DNA of 20,449 nucleotides from an uncultured Oscillospiraceae bacterium (GCA_910584045.1 CAJTYO010000049.1:1-20449); one strand, 5' to 3'; counted from the stretch's first letter, positions 7,095 through 14,703 are shown. A program made the numbers and translations. Notes: a model not told the origin generated them from the letters alone.

Positions 7095-8096
7095 ATGGGT
7101 GCATGGCGGTTTATCCAAGACCAGGTTTTAGGCATGAAGTGGCTGAATGAACTGATTGGAAATGGCCTTTCCATGCTGGGGCTGGATGTGGGAGAGCGAG
7201 TGGGAGGGAGCGTTCAGTTTTTCCTCTATGACGTGTTGAAAATCACGGTGCTGCTCTGCTTTTTGATTTTTGTTATTTCCTACATTCAAAGTTACTTCCC
7301 GCCAGAACGGAGCAAGCGGATATTAGGCCGTTTTCACGGTGTCGGCGCAAATATCATATCCGCTCTGTTGGGTACAGTGACGCCGTTCTGCTCCTGCTCG
7401 TCTATCCCCCTGTTTATCGGCTTTACCAGCGCCGGGTTGCCACTGGGGGCAACATTTTCTTTCCTGATTTCTTCCCCAATGGTAGACCTGGGCAGCCTTC
7501 TCCTCTTAATGAGTATTTTCGGTGCAAAGGTAGCGATCGTCTATGTTGTGGTGGGGCTGGTGATCGCCATAGCAGGCGGTACTCTGATTGAGAAACTGCA
7601 CATGGAGCCATATGTGGAGGAATTTATCCGCAGCGCTGGCGGTGTGGATATTGAGTCCCCCACGCTGACGAAACGGGAACGGGTTCAGTTTGCCAAAGAA
7701 CAAGTCGTTTTTACATTCAAGAAAGTGTTCCCGTATATTCTGATAGGCGTTGGCATTGGCGCGGTCATTCACAACTGGATTCCAGAAAGCTGGATTGAGG
7801 CTGTGCTGGGTGGCAACAATCCGTTTGGGGTGATTCTTGCTACCCTGGTAGGCGTTCCCATGTATGCTGATATTTTCGGCACCATTCCTGTGGCGGAGGC
7901 TCTGCTGTATAAGGGGGCACAGCTTGGCACCATCCTCTCTTTTATGATGGCGGTCACCACATTAAGCCTGCCCGCTATGATTATGCTCCGTAAGGCAGTC
8001 AAGCCAAAACTGCTCGCCCTGTTCATCGGCATTTGCACCATCGGCATAATCATAGTCGGCTGCCTGTTCAATGTGTTCCAATTTTTATTGATATAA
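7095..8096 (+). CDS. ArsP-like permease (DUF318/PF03773 family)
   Basis: This is a 333-residue membrane protein with about eight hydrophobic helices, of the predicted-permease family that includes ArsP, the efflux protein for trivalent organoarsenicals. The defining motif TPFCSCSSIPLFIGF is at about 96-110, with Cys99 and Cys101 as likely substrate-contact thiols. The second half repeats the topology (VFPYILIGVGIGAVIHNW, then VGVPMYADIFGTIPVAEALL). A central charged loop (about 172-207) separates the halves. AGTGAGG precedes the start. The ArsR-family gene upstream and the Cys-rich thioredoxin-fold protein 19 bases downstream fit a metal(loid) or organoarsenical export cassette. Other family members have been linked to different metals, so arsenic is the best guess rather than shown. 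Confidence 0.85.
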   Translation: MGAWRFIQDQVLGMKWLNELIGNGLSMLGLDVGERVGGSVQFFLYDVLKITVLLCFLIFVISYIQSYFPPERSKRILGRFHGVGANIISALLGTVTPFCSCSSIPLFIGFTSAGLPLGATFSFLISSPMVDLGSLLLLMSIFGAKVAIVYVVVGLVIAIAGGTLIEKLHMEPYVEEFIRSAGGVDIESPTLTKRERVQFAKEQVVFTFKKVFPYILIGVGIGAVIHNWIPESWIEAVLGGNNPFGVILATLVGVPMYADIFGTIPVAEALLYKGAQLGTILSFMMAVTTLSLPAMIMLRKAVKPKLLALFIGICTIGIIIVGCLFNVFQFLLI

Positions 8097-8115
8097 ATTT
8101 CAGGAGGAATGATTT

Positions 8116-8466
8116 ATGGGACTGTTCAGCAAGAAAAAGGAAGAAACAAAATCCTGCTGCTGTGGCGGCAGCTGCACCCCGGAAGCGATGAAACAGGCAG
8201 AAGCGGCGAAGGGAGCTTCCGGGGTTAAAGTGCTTGGTTCCGGATGCGCTAAATGCAACGCTTTGGAGACAGCCGCCCGTGAGGCGCTGGCAGAACTGGG
8301 GATGGACACCACGATTGACCATATAACGGACTTCACACAGATTGCCGCCTACGGAGTAATGACTACCCCGGCCTTGGTTGTGGACGGAAAAGTAGTATCC
8401 TATGGCAAAGTACTTGGAAAGGACGAAGCAATATCTATCATTCAAAAAGCGAGAGCCGGCACATAA
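8116..8466 (+). CDS. Small thioredoxin-fold (redox-active disulfide) protein with Cys-rich N-terminus
   Basis: This 116-residue cytoplasmic protein belongs to the small archaeal-type thioredoxin group (TM0996/MTH895-like). The active-site motif is GCAKC (Cys44-Cys47), followed by a helix and the cis-Pro region VMTTPALVVDGKVV, then GKVLGKDEAISIIQKA. The first 36 residues add a charged, flexible segment with CCCGGSC (Cys14, 15, 16, 20), which looks like a metal(loid)-binding tail. AGGAGG precedes the start at good spacing, 19 bases after the permease stop, so the two are co-expressed. Such proteins often sit next to DUF318 permeases; a role in reducing or handing over the substrate is inferred from this context. 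Confidence 0.88.
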   Translation: MGLFSKKKEETKSCCCGGSCTPEAMKQAEAAKGASGVKVLGSGCAKCNALETAAREALAELGMDTTIDHITDFTQIAAYGVMTTPALVVDGKVVSYGKVLGKDEAISIIQKARAGT

Positions 8467-8605
8467 ATGGATAATTCAAAATTTGAGCGATTACGTTGAC
8501 CAATCTGTGGAAGAAAGACACGCAACAAACTTCGCATAGATTGAAAAGCGTAATTACCTCTTTTAAAACCTTCAGAACTTAAACAGGCCCTAACATTTGG
8601 ACAGC
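8467..8605 (+). pseudogene. Decayed cysteine-rich KTR-type gene
   Basis: From the ATG at 8467 the frame reads MDNSKFERLR, a TGA stop, then PICGRKTRNKLRID and another TGA. In a shifted frame KRNYLF follows. This matches the shape of cysteine-rich KTR proteins, small zinc-knuckle proteins carried on conjugative elements, which read roughly RLRCPICGxKTRxKxRxDTxLKxFPLFCPKC. The first TGA falls on the expected first Cys, a few bases are missing before the LKR segment, and the second CPKC pair is gone. It starts directly after the thioredoxin-fold gene stop without a clear ribosome-binding site. I read it as a dead remnant of mobile-element cargo; the right end is uncertain. Confidence 0.5.
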
Positions 8606-8702
8606 CCCGCCGTTTCATGTTTCATACAATCCGGTCCATACTAAGCGAAGAAATCCGAATTAGACAAATTGCATCAAATTGTATGGAGAGGATCGAGACG
8701 AG

Positions 8703-10745
8703 ATGAATGAGAAAAAGCCGACGGCGGGGAACCGCCTGCAATATGAAAAATCCCCTTACCTCCTCCAGCACGCCGGGGACCCGGTGGACTGGTGGAGCTG
8801 GTGCCCCGGGGCCTTTCGGGAAGCCAGGCGGGAGGACAAGCCCATTTTGCTGTCTATCGGCTACTCCACCTGCCACTGGTGCCACGTCATGGGACGGGAG
8901 ACCTTCCGGGACGAGGAGACAGCGGCGGCGCTGAACCGGGACTTTGTGTGCATCAAGGTGGACCGGGAGGAGCGGCCTGACATAGACGCGGTCTATATGG
9001 CGGCCTGTCAGGCTCTCACCGGTACGGGCGGCTGGCCGCTGACCATTTTAATGACCCCGGATCAGGAGCCCTTCTGGGCGGGGACCTACCTGCCTCCCAG
9101 AGGGCGCGGCGGGCAGGCTGGGCTTCTGGAGCTGGCTGACGAGGCGGCGCGGCTGTGGCGGTCGGACCGGCGGCGGCTTCTGGACCTGGGTAGGGAGGTC
9201 GCCCGCCATATCGCCGCCCAGAGCGCCGCCCCCGCCCGAGGAGGCAGTCCGGATCGAGCATTGCTGCGCCGGGGTGTGGAGGAGCTGCAAAGGCGTTTCG
9301 ACCGGGTCAACGGCGGCTTTGGCGGAGCGCCCAAGTTCCCCGGTGCCCACGATCTGCTGTTCCTGCTGGAGTACGCCCGGCGGACGGAGGACGGGAGGGC
9401 ACTGGAGATGGCGGACGTCACCCTGACTCAAATGGCCCGGGGCGGCATATTTGACCAGCTGGGCGGCGGTTTCTGCCGGTACAGCACGGACGAGGCCTGG
9501 CGGGTCCCCCATTTCGAGAAAATGCTGTATGACAATGCTCTGCTGTCTTACGCATATCTGGAGGCCTATGCCCAGACGGGACGGTCCTTCTTCCGGGATA
9601 CGGCCCGGCGCACCCTGGATTATATGTTGGAGGAGCTGCGCCTGCCCGGCGGAGGCTTCGCCTGCGGCCAGGACGCGGACAGCAGTGGGGCGGAGGGAAA
9701 GTTCTATCACCTTTCCACCGAGGACACGGAGGAGGTCCTGGGGACGGGGGAGGCCCAGACCTTCTGCCATCGGCTGTCCATCGGGGCGGGGGAGAGCGTG
9801 CCCAACCTGCTGGCGGACCCGAACTATGGGGACTTCTGGACGGAGAATCGAGATCGGTGCCGCCGGATGGCGGCCTTCCGCCGCCGGCGGCGGTCGCTCC
9901 ACCGGGACGACAAGGTCCTGACCGCCTGGAACGCCATGGCAATCGCCGCCCTGGCCAAGGCCGACCGGGTACTGGGGGAGGCGCGCTATCTGGCGGCGGC
10001 CCGGGACGCGCGGCTGTTTTTGAAGACCCGGCTGACCCAGTCCGACGGCCGTCTCTGGCTGCGCTGGCGGGACCGGGAGCCGGCCGTGGAGGGACAGCTG
10101 GACGACTACGCCTTTTACTGCTGGGCGCTGCTGGAGCTGTATGAGACGGACTTTTCCCCCACCTGTCTGCGGGAGGCGGCGGGATTGGCGGAGCGGATGG
10201 AGGTCCTGTTTTGGGACGAGGCGGAGGGCGGCTTCTACCGCACCGCCAGCGGCGGTGAGCGCTTAATTGTGCGGCAGAAGGATGCCGTCGACGCCGGCAC
10301 GCCCTCCGGGAGCGCGGCGGCAGGGCTGGCCCTGATGAAGCTGGCGCGGCTGACGGGGCAGGAACGCTTCCGTGTCCTTGCCGAAAAGCAGCTGGCATGG
10401 CTGGCGGGGGAGGCCCGGGATTACCCGGCGGGCCGCGGCTTCTCCCTGCTGGCGATGCTGGAGGCGCTTCACCCCCGTGAGGAGCTGGTATGCGTGTCGG
10501 CGGAGGGGGTCCCGGACTGGCTGGCGGGAGTGGGAGAGACCTACCGGTTGGCGGTGCTGGCAAAAACGCCGGAGAACAGCCGGGCGCTGGTCAATCTCTC
10601 CCCCCGGGCGGCGGACTATCCGATTCCGGAGACGGGGGCGCGGTTCTACCTCTGCCGGGAGGGCCGCTGCGCCCCGCCGGTGGAGGACCTGGAGCGCCTG
10701 CGGCGGCTGGTTCAGGAGGAGCAGGGCGAGCTGGTCCTGCAATAG
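8703..10745 (+). CDS. DUF255 / YyaL-type protein (thioredoxin domain plus six-hairpin domain)
   Basis: This 680-residue cytoplasmic protein is of the YyaL/SPATA20 family, whose reaction is not established. The N-terminal thioredoxin-like domain (DUF255) includes SPYLLQHAGDPVDWW and the motif STCHWCHVM with Cys57 and Cys60. The remaining ~500 residues form an alpha/alpha barrel like sugar epimerases and glycosidases, with KFPGAHDLLFLLEYARR, GGIFDQLGGGFCRYSTDE, VPHFEKMLYDNA and GKFYHLS. Length is normal for the family. The ATG at 8703 is chosen because GGAGAGG lies upstream; an in-frame TTG at 8679 has no ribosome-binding site. It stands alone, ending at a strong terminator. Codon use returns to the GC-rich host type compared with the cassette before it. 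Confidence 0.92.
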   Translation: MNEKKPTAGNRLQYEKSPYLLQHAGDPVDWWSWCPGAFREARREDKPILLSIGYSTCHWCHVMGRETFRDEETAAALNRDFVCIKVDREERPDIDAVYMAACQALTGTGGWPLTILMTPDQEPFWAGTYLPPRGRGGQAGLLELADEAARLWRSDRRRLLDLGREVARHIAAQSAAPARGGSPDRALLRRGVEELQRRFDRVNGGFGGAPKFPGAHDLLFLLEYARRTEDGRALEMADVTLTQMARGGIFDQLGGGFCRYSTDEAWRVPHFEKMLYDNALLSYAYLEAYAQTGRSFFRDTARRTLDYMLEELRLPGGGFACGQDADSSGAEGKFYHLSTEDTEEVLGTGEAQTFCHRLSIGAGESVPNLLADPNYGDFWTENRDRCRRMAAFRRRRRSLHRDDKVLTAWNAMAIAALAKADRVLGEARYLAAARDARLFLKTRLTQSDGRLWLRWRDREPAVEGQLDDYAFYCWALLELYETDFSPTCLREAAGLAERMEVLFWDEAEGGFYRTASGGERLIVRQKDAVDAGTPSGSAAAGLALMKLARLTGQERFRVLAEKQLAWLAGEARDYPAGRGFSLLAMLEALHPREELVCVSAEGVPDWLAGVGETYRLAVLAKTPENSRALVNLSPRAADYPIPETGARFYLCREGRCAPPVEDLERLRRLVQEEQGELVLQ

Positions 10746-10753
10746 ACGAAGAA

Positions 10754-10790
10754 CGGCGGAGGGCTATATCCCTCCGCCGCCCCTCTTTTT
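10754..10790 (+). terminator. Intrinsic terminator between convergent genes
   Basis: CGGCGGAGGG (10754-10763) pairs with CCCTCCGCCG (10770-10779) around CTATAT and is followed by CCCCTCTTTTT. It ends the DUF255 unit on the plus strand. The minus-strand protease gene stops one base inside it, so its stem may also help end that transcript, although its minus-strand tail is not T-rich. Confidence 0.85.
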
Positions 10791-13293
10791 AGTTGATTCC
10801 GCGCTCGTCCAAGTGTTCGAAGTGGATATTATCCCCGGTGACGGGGTTGAAGCGGACGGAGTCTGTGGCGTATACCAGAGCCCAGGCGTTGAACAGCTCC
10901 ACCACGTCCTCCTCCGTCATGGACAGCAGCTTGTCCAGCTTCGTGTCCTGCCAGAAGCTGTAAATCACGGAAACCATACGCTGCACGCTGTCGTCCCGCT
11001 CCGCCACCGTTACGGAAGCCTTATCGGCAATGTGATAGGAGATGTCAAAGTACAGGTTGCACCACGCGGCATGGGAGCCGTTTGTCTCGTCGTACCGCTC
11101 CGGCAAATTACGGGCAAGGCCGGGATCCTGCTCCGGCTCGCCAGTGTGGAGGGCGCGGATCATCATGCCGTTTTCCTCGCCGGAAAAATTGCAGGTGAAG
11201 TTGACGAAAGCCCATTCGTCCCCGTCCAGCTCCACGCCGCACTCGCCCCAGATCACGTCGCAGCAGATACGGTTCCAGGCATCCGTGTTCTCGTTAGCCC
11301 AGTCCAGCAGCCGCTGGTTGAAGTCTTCCAGGCTCATCTCCCTGTACCCGTCCGTCCGCAGGGTGAGGAGCGCGTCATAGTCCTCCCGAGTGGCCGGTGG
11401 AAACTCTCTCTGCTCCTTTGTGGAGAGGATTGCGGCGCGTTTTGCGGCGGAGGACGCCCGGCTCTCGTCAAAGGCGGCCTGCTCCTCCGCCGTGGCCGGA
11501 CGGAGGCCCGAAAGCACGCCGTTCGTATAAACTGCATACAATTCCACTGCACCGTCAGAGAAGCTGTTCCCGGTGTGTTCAGTGATCCACACACCATCCG
11601 GTTCATCCATGATACCCCGGACCTCCTTGCCTTCAAACCACATGGTCAGGCCGTTGCCGTCGTGGTCCGGGTCGTCAAATTTCCAGGTCAGACCGAGGGA
11701 CGCGTAGGGGGACAGAATCTCATCCCACGAGTTGGCGACTTCGCCGGAGAACTGGGCGTAGAGGGCGGCGTCTGATTCCGTGGGGTGGCTGACGTTCAAG
11801 GGCGCACATGTTATGGTAACCTCCAGAGCTCCGTCCGGCGTCGTGGAAGAGAGCCGCTGGTATACCGATGGGTACTGTTCCTTCGATATATTTTCTTGCA
11901 GTGTTTTGTCCATGCTTGCTTTCGTGCTGCTGAGCCTCCGCTCATACTCTCCTACGGTCAGAACGTCCGGATCCAGGATGCGCATGATAGAATCGTACTC
12001 CAGCATGGCCGTACCGCCGTCCTCCGTCCGGACCACCGCTATATCGGAGAAGGTCCGCTCCTGCCAGTTGTACGCCGTCAGAGGCTCGTAAACATGGTAG
12101 AAGTAATCGCGGAACGCGTTCAGTTCTTTTGTACCCTCCTCATCTCGCCAATCCCTCCCGAGTACGTTGCTCTGGCTGTACCGCTCAATGAGCTCCCTGT
12201 CCTCCGGGCTGTCCCACTCGCTCCACATTTTCTGCTGGTATGCCGCCACGGTCATATCCCCGTAGCCCTCGAACCACAGGGAGGCCAGACGGTCCAGCTC
12301 CTCCTGGGTGAAGGAGCTGTCCTCGGCCCGAGGGTAGGGGATATTGTCCCTTGCCGCCGAGGTGGCGAACCCCACTCCCACACAGCACACCAGCACCACC
12401 GCCGCCAGAATGGCGGCCAGGGACCGTTTTTTAATTTTCATAATCGCTCGAATCCTTTCTTCAATCGCGTTCCGGCTGAAGGCGCTGGCGAAGGGGCCCA
12501 GGCCGCTTTTTTTCTCCTCCATGGAGATGAGGAGCCGGGCATAATCCCCCCGCCGGTCCAAGCCCAGCCGCCGCAGCACCGCCTCGTCGCAGCGCAGCTC
12601 CATATCCCGGTTGGCCAGGACCAGCATGGTCCACGCCAGCGGGTTGAACCAGTGGAGGCAGGCGGTCAGAGCCAGCAGGGGCTTCCACAGCGCGTCCAAG
12701 CACCGGATATGAGCCAGCTCGTGCTCCAGAATGCAGGGCAGACGGGATGGTTCCATGTGCTCGGGCAACAGGATCACGGGGTGCAGCAGACCGTAGGTCA
12801 GCGGTGCGTCCACCCGGTCCGACTGCCGCAGGAGTACGGTCCGGCGCATCCTCCGCCCCTCCAGCCAGGCCTGCGCCGGCGGATTTTCCGCCGGCAGGGC
12901 GCATCGAAGCATCCGCCGGCAGCGCAGCCAGGACAGCAGAAAGACCATCCCGCACACCGCCGCCCCTGCCAGCCATACCCAACCCCCAATGTTGACCGCC
13001 AGGGCCGCCGCCGTGCCGCCGGGGAGGGCGGCAGGTACAGAGGGGCCGGCTGTCACTGTGGGTGCAGCCGGAAGCGGGGCGGCGGGGACCGCCGCGCGGG
13101 TCTGTGCCTTCTCCGCCAGGGTGTAGACGCTGGCGGGGAAGGGGATGGAGAAGGGCAGCAGCAGCCGTGCCGCCGCGACCGCCCACAGGGCCAGGAAGGT
13201 TCCCTTGGGCAGCCGGTGGAGGGCCAGGGCCCGAAGCACAACCACCGCCAGAATCAGCACCCCGCCGGAAAAGCTCATTTGCAGCAGATTCAT
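10789..13293 (-). CDS. M56 (BlaR1/MecR1-like) membrane metallopeptidase with long repeat-bearing C-terminus
   Basis: This 834-residue protein is the sensor partner of the BlaI-type repressor. Membrane helices lie at about residues 8-25, 33-50, 102-122 and 290-312. The zinc protease motif HELAH (His191, Glu192, His195) is followed by LHWFNPLAW and DMELRCDE (230-237), as in M56 enzymes. After the last helix about 520 residues follow, presumably outside the cell. This part lacks the SxxK/SxN/KTG motifs of the BlaR1 penicillin sensor and instead carries two related segments: LASLWFEGYGDMTVAAYQQK near 336-355 and LLTLRTDGYREMSLEDFNQR near 642-661. The ATG at 13293 follows GAGGTGGGGAG; an upstream ATG at 13323 would overlap the repressor gene. 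Only 10 bases separate it from blaI. The signal it senses is unknown. Confidence 0.88.
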   Translation of the reverse strand: MNLLQMSFSGGVLILAVVVLRALALHRLPKGTFLALWAVAAARLLLPFSIPFPASVYTLAEKAQTRAAVPAAPLPAAPTVTAGPSVPAALPGGTAAALAVNIGGWVWLAGAAVCGMVFLLSWLRCRRMLRCALPAENPPAQAWLEGRRMRRTVLLRQSDRVDAPLTYGLLHPVILLPEHMEPSRLPCILEHELAHIRCLDALWKPLLALTACLHWFNPLAWTMLVLANRDMELRCDEAVLRRLGLDRRGDYARLLISMEEKKSGLGPFASAFSRNAIEERIRAIMKIKKRSLAAILAAVVLVCCVGVGFATSAARDNIPYPRAEDSSFTQEELDRLASLWFEGYGDMTVAAYQQKMWSEWDSPEDRELIERYSQSNVLGRDWRDEEGTKELNAFRDYFYHVYEPLTAYNWQERTFSDIAVVRTEDGGTAMLEYDSIMRILDPDVLTVGEYERRLSSTKASMDKTLQENISKEQYPSVYQRLSSTTPDGALEVTITCAPLNVSHPTESDAALYAQFSGEVANSWDEILSPYASLGLTWKFDDPDHDGNGLTMWFEGKEVRGIMDEPDGVWITEHTGNSFSDGAVELYAVYTNGVLSGLRPATAEEQAAFDESRASSAAKRAAILSTKEQREFPPATREDYDALLTLRTDGYREMSLEDFNQRLLDWANENTDAWNRICCDVIWGECGVELDGDEWAFVNFTCNFSGEENGMMIRALHTGEPEQDPGLARNLPERYDETNGSHAAWCNLYFDISYHIADKASVTVAERDDSVQRMVSVIYSFWQDTKLDKLLSMTEEDVVELFNAWALVYATDSVRFNPVTGDNIHFEHLDERGIN

Positions 13294-13303
13294 ACTCCCC
13301 ACC

Positions 13304-13663
13304 TCACTCCAGCTCGTCCACAATATCCCGCAGCCGCTGGAGCTGCTCGGCGGTCAGCTTCTTCCGTCCCAGAAGGGAGGCAAACAGCTTGTCGGCGGAG
13401 CCATCAAAAATTTTGTTGATGAGCTCGTCTGTCTCCGCCTCCTGCACCGCTTCCTTGGGGACGAGAGCCCGGCATTGGAAGCCGGGGTCCGTGCGCTCAA
13501 TGGCGCTTTTCTTCATACAGCGCTTAATAAGGGTGTAGGTGGTGTTCACGTTCCACCCCACCTCCCGCTCCAGAACCTCGGCGACCCGCCGGGCGGGCAG
13601 GGGGCCTTCCCGCCACAGCACGTCCATTACCTTCAGCTCCGAATCATGCAGCTTAACTGTCAC
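13304..13663 (-). CDS. BlaI/MecI/CopY-family transcriptional repressor
   Basis: This 119-residue winged-helix repressor should bind its operator as a dimer and be inactivated when the partner M56 protease is triggered. The N-terminal DNA-binding domain reads LHDSELKVMDVLWREGPLPA, then VLEREVGWNVNTTYTLIKRC, the usual BlaI recognition-helix region. The segment MKKSAIERTDPGFQCRALVP forms the wing, and the C-terminal helices (FDGSADKLFASLLG, LTAEQLQRLRDIVDEL) form the dimer interface. Translation starts at GTG 13663, preceded by AAAGGAGG at 9 bases. Its promoter is embedded in an extensive inverted repeat that is almost certainly its own operator, so the repressor-protease unit is autoregulated. 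Confidence 0.93.
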   Translation of the reverse strand: MTVKLHDSELKVMDVLWREGPLPARRVAEVLEREVGWNVNTTYTLIKRCMKKSAIERTDPGFQCRALVPKEAVQEAETDELINKIFDGSADKLFASLLGRKKLTAEQLQRLRDIVDELE

Positions 13664-13689
13664 AGTGTTCGTCCTCCTTTATAAGACAC

Positions 13690-13703
13690 TGGTAGTACCA
13701 CCA
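13690..13703. promoter_or_regulatory. Third BlaI-type operator-like dyad
   Basis: TGGTAGTACCACCA is palindromic except for one base pair and shares the GGTAGTA element with the large inverted repeat. It lies just downstream of the -10 box on the minus strand, around the predicted transcription start, so a repressor bound here would block initiation. Confidence 0.55.
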
Positions 13704-13708
13704 AGAAA

Positions 13709-13737
13709 ATACTACCACAGTCGTACGATTTTGTCAA
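13709..13737 (-). promoter_or_regulatory. Promoter of the blaI-M56 unit
   Basis: On the minus strand, TTGACA (13737-13732), a 17-base spacer and TAGTAT (13714-13709) form a near-consensus promoter. The -10 box lies within one arm of the inverted repeat and the -35 box in its central spacer. Confidence 0.85.
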
Positions 13738-13754
13738 TACGACTGTGGTAGTAT
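13709..13754. repeat. Perfect 17-bp inverted repeat: blaI operator and possible rsmA terminator
   Basis: ATACTACCACAGTCGTA (13709-13725) and its exact complement (13738-13754) flank a 12-base spacer. Each arm is itself an imperfect dyad (TACTAC-N4-GTCGTA), like the ~16-bp BlaI/MecI operators with TAC...GTA ends, so two repressor dimers could bind. Read from rsmA, the same DNA starts 9 bases after the stop codon and forms a 17-bp RNA stem followed by TTTTCTT, which has the shape of an intrinsic terminator. Confidence 0.8.
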
Positions 13755-13763
13755 GAACAAATT

Positions 13764-14627
13764 TTATTGCATCTCCCACAGACGGTCCGCCAGCCCGGCG
13801 AAATCCTCCAGCCCCAGCGCCTCTCCCCGGACCGTGGGGGACAGGCCGCACCGGGCGATGGCAGCCGCCACGCCCTCCTTTCCCAGCCGGGAGCCGAAGG
13901 CGGTACACAGGGAGTTGCACAGCGTCTTGCGCCGCAGGGCAAAGGCGGCCTTGACCGTCTGAAAGAAGAACGCCTCCCCGCAGGCGGGGGATACCGCCGG
14001 GGTCTCCCGGACATGGCAGCGGATGACGGAGGAGGTAACCTTTGGCGCGGGCAGGAAGCACTCCGGCGGCACATCGAAGAGGAGCTCCGGCCGGGTGTGA
14101 TACTGGGTGTATACTGACAGCGCGCCATAGTTCCCGGTCCCCGGCCCCGCCGCCAGGCGCAGGGCCACCTCGCGCTGGACCATGACGGTGATGGTCTTGA
14201 ACCTCTTTGCGTCCACCAGTGCCTTCAGGATCGCCGATGCCGCATTGTAGGGCAGGTTGGCGCACACCAGGGGCGAGAGCCCCTGAAAGTGCTCATCCAC
14301 CAGTGCGGGGATGTCCAGCTTTAGGACGTCTCCGGGAACTAGCGTGAAGTTCTCTGCGCCCGCCATGGTCTCCGCTAATACCGGCGGCAGGGCGGGGTCC
14401 AACTCCACGGACACCACCCTGGCTGCCCGGGCGCACAGCTCCCGGGTCAGACAGCCGATGCCGGGGCCGATTTCCAGCACGCCGCAGGTTCCGTCGCCCC
14501 CGCCCGCCTCGGCGATGTCCCGGGGTACCCAGCCGGCAACAAGGAAGTTCTGCCCCATGGACTTGGAAAAATGGAAGCCGTGGCGGTTCAGCAGCGCCCT
14601 GACCTCCCGGATGTCGCAGAGATTCAT
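13764..14627 (-). CDS. rsmA: 16S rRNA dimethyladenosine transferase (KsgA)
   Basis: This 287-residue enzyme adds two methyl groups to each of two adjacent adenosines (A1518 and A1519, E. coli numbering) at the 3' end of 16S rRNA, using SAM, during late 30S assembly. Family features are the N-terminal FSKSMGQNFLV, the SAM-binding VLEIGPGIGCLTREL (GPGIG at 54-58), VELDPAL, the catalytic NLPY motif (124-127), MVQREVALRLAA, and the C-terminal domain with FLPAPKVTSSVIR and AAFALRRKTLCNSL. The ATG at 14627 is preferred to an upstream ATG at 14684 because GGGAGG lies close before it and family alignments begin here; the upstream ATG overlaps the promoter. It faces away from the HD-domain gene. Confidence 0.95.
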   Translation of the reverse strand: MNLCDIREVRALLNRHGFHFSKSMGQNFLVAGWVPRDIAEAGGGDGTCGVLEIGPGIGCLTRELCARAARVVSVELDPALPPVLAETMAGAENFTLVPGDVLKLDIPALVDEHFQGLSPLVCANLPYNAASAILKALVDAKRFKTITVMVQREVALRLAAGPGTGNYGALSVYTQYHTRPELLFDVPPECFLPAPKVTSSVIRCHVRETPAVSPACGEAFFFQTVKAAFALRRKTLCNSLCTAFGSRLGKEGVAAAIARCGLSPTVRGEALGLEDFAGLADRLWEMQ

Positions 14628-14674
14628 ACCATATCCTCCCTCCGGCGCGGTCCCGCCGCGCCTTCTGCGGAAAC

Positions 14675-14703
14675 AGTATACCATGGATCGGGCCGTCTTA
14701 CAA
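14675..14703 (-). promoter_or_regulatory. Promoter of rsmA
   Basis: On the minus strand TTGTAA (14703-14698), a 17-base spacer and TATACT (14680-14675) lie 48 bases before the rsmA start codon. It also supports the downstream start, since an ATG at 14684 would lie upstream of the -10 box. Confidence 0.7.

Noticed and set aside
8467..8530. In-frame TGA at a cysteine position as possible selenocysteine or recoding
   Set aside because: A second TGA and a frame change follow within 20 codons, and part of the family motif is missing; decay is simpler.
8679..8702. TTG start eight codons upstream for the DUF255 gene
   Set aside because: No ribosome-binding site precedes it, whereas GGAGAGG lies upstream of the ATG at 8703.
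9048..10563. Long minus-strand open frames opposite the DUF255 gene
   Set aside because: Low-complexity Pro/Arg-rich translations and no ribosome-binding sites; shadows of a clearly conserved gene on the plus strand.
10372..13419. Two long plus-strand open frames (10372-11775 and 11785-13419)
   Set aside because: They lie opposite the M56 and BlaI genes, have no family resemblance, are rich in Pro/Arg/His as expected from the complement of GC-rich coding DNA, and the first crosses a strong terminator.
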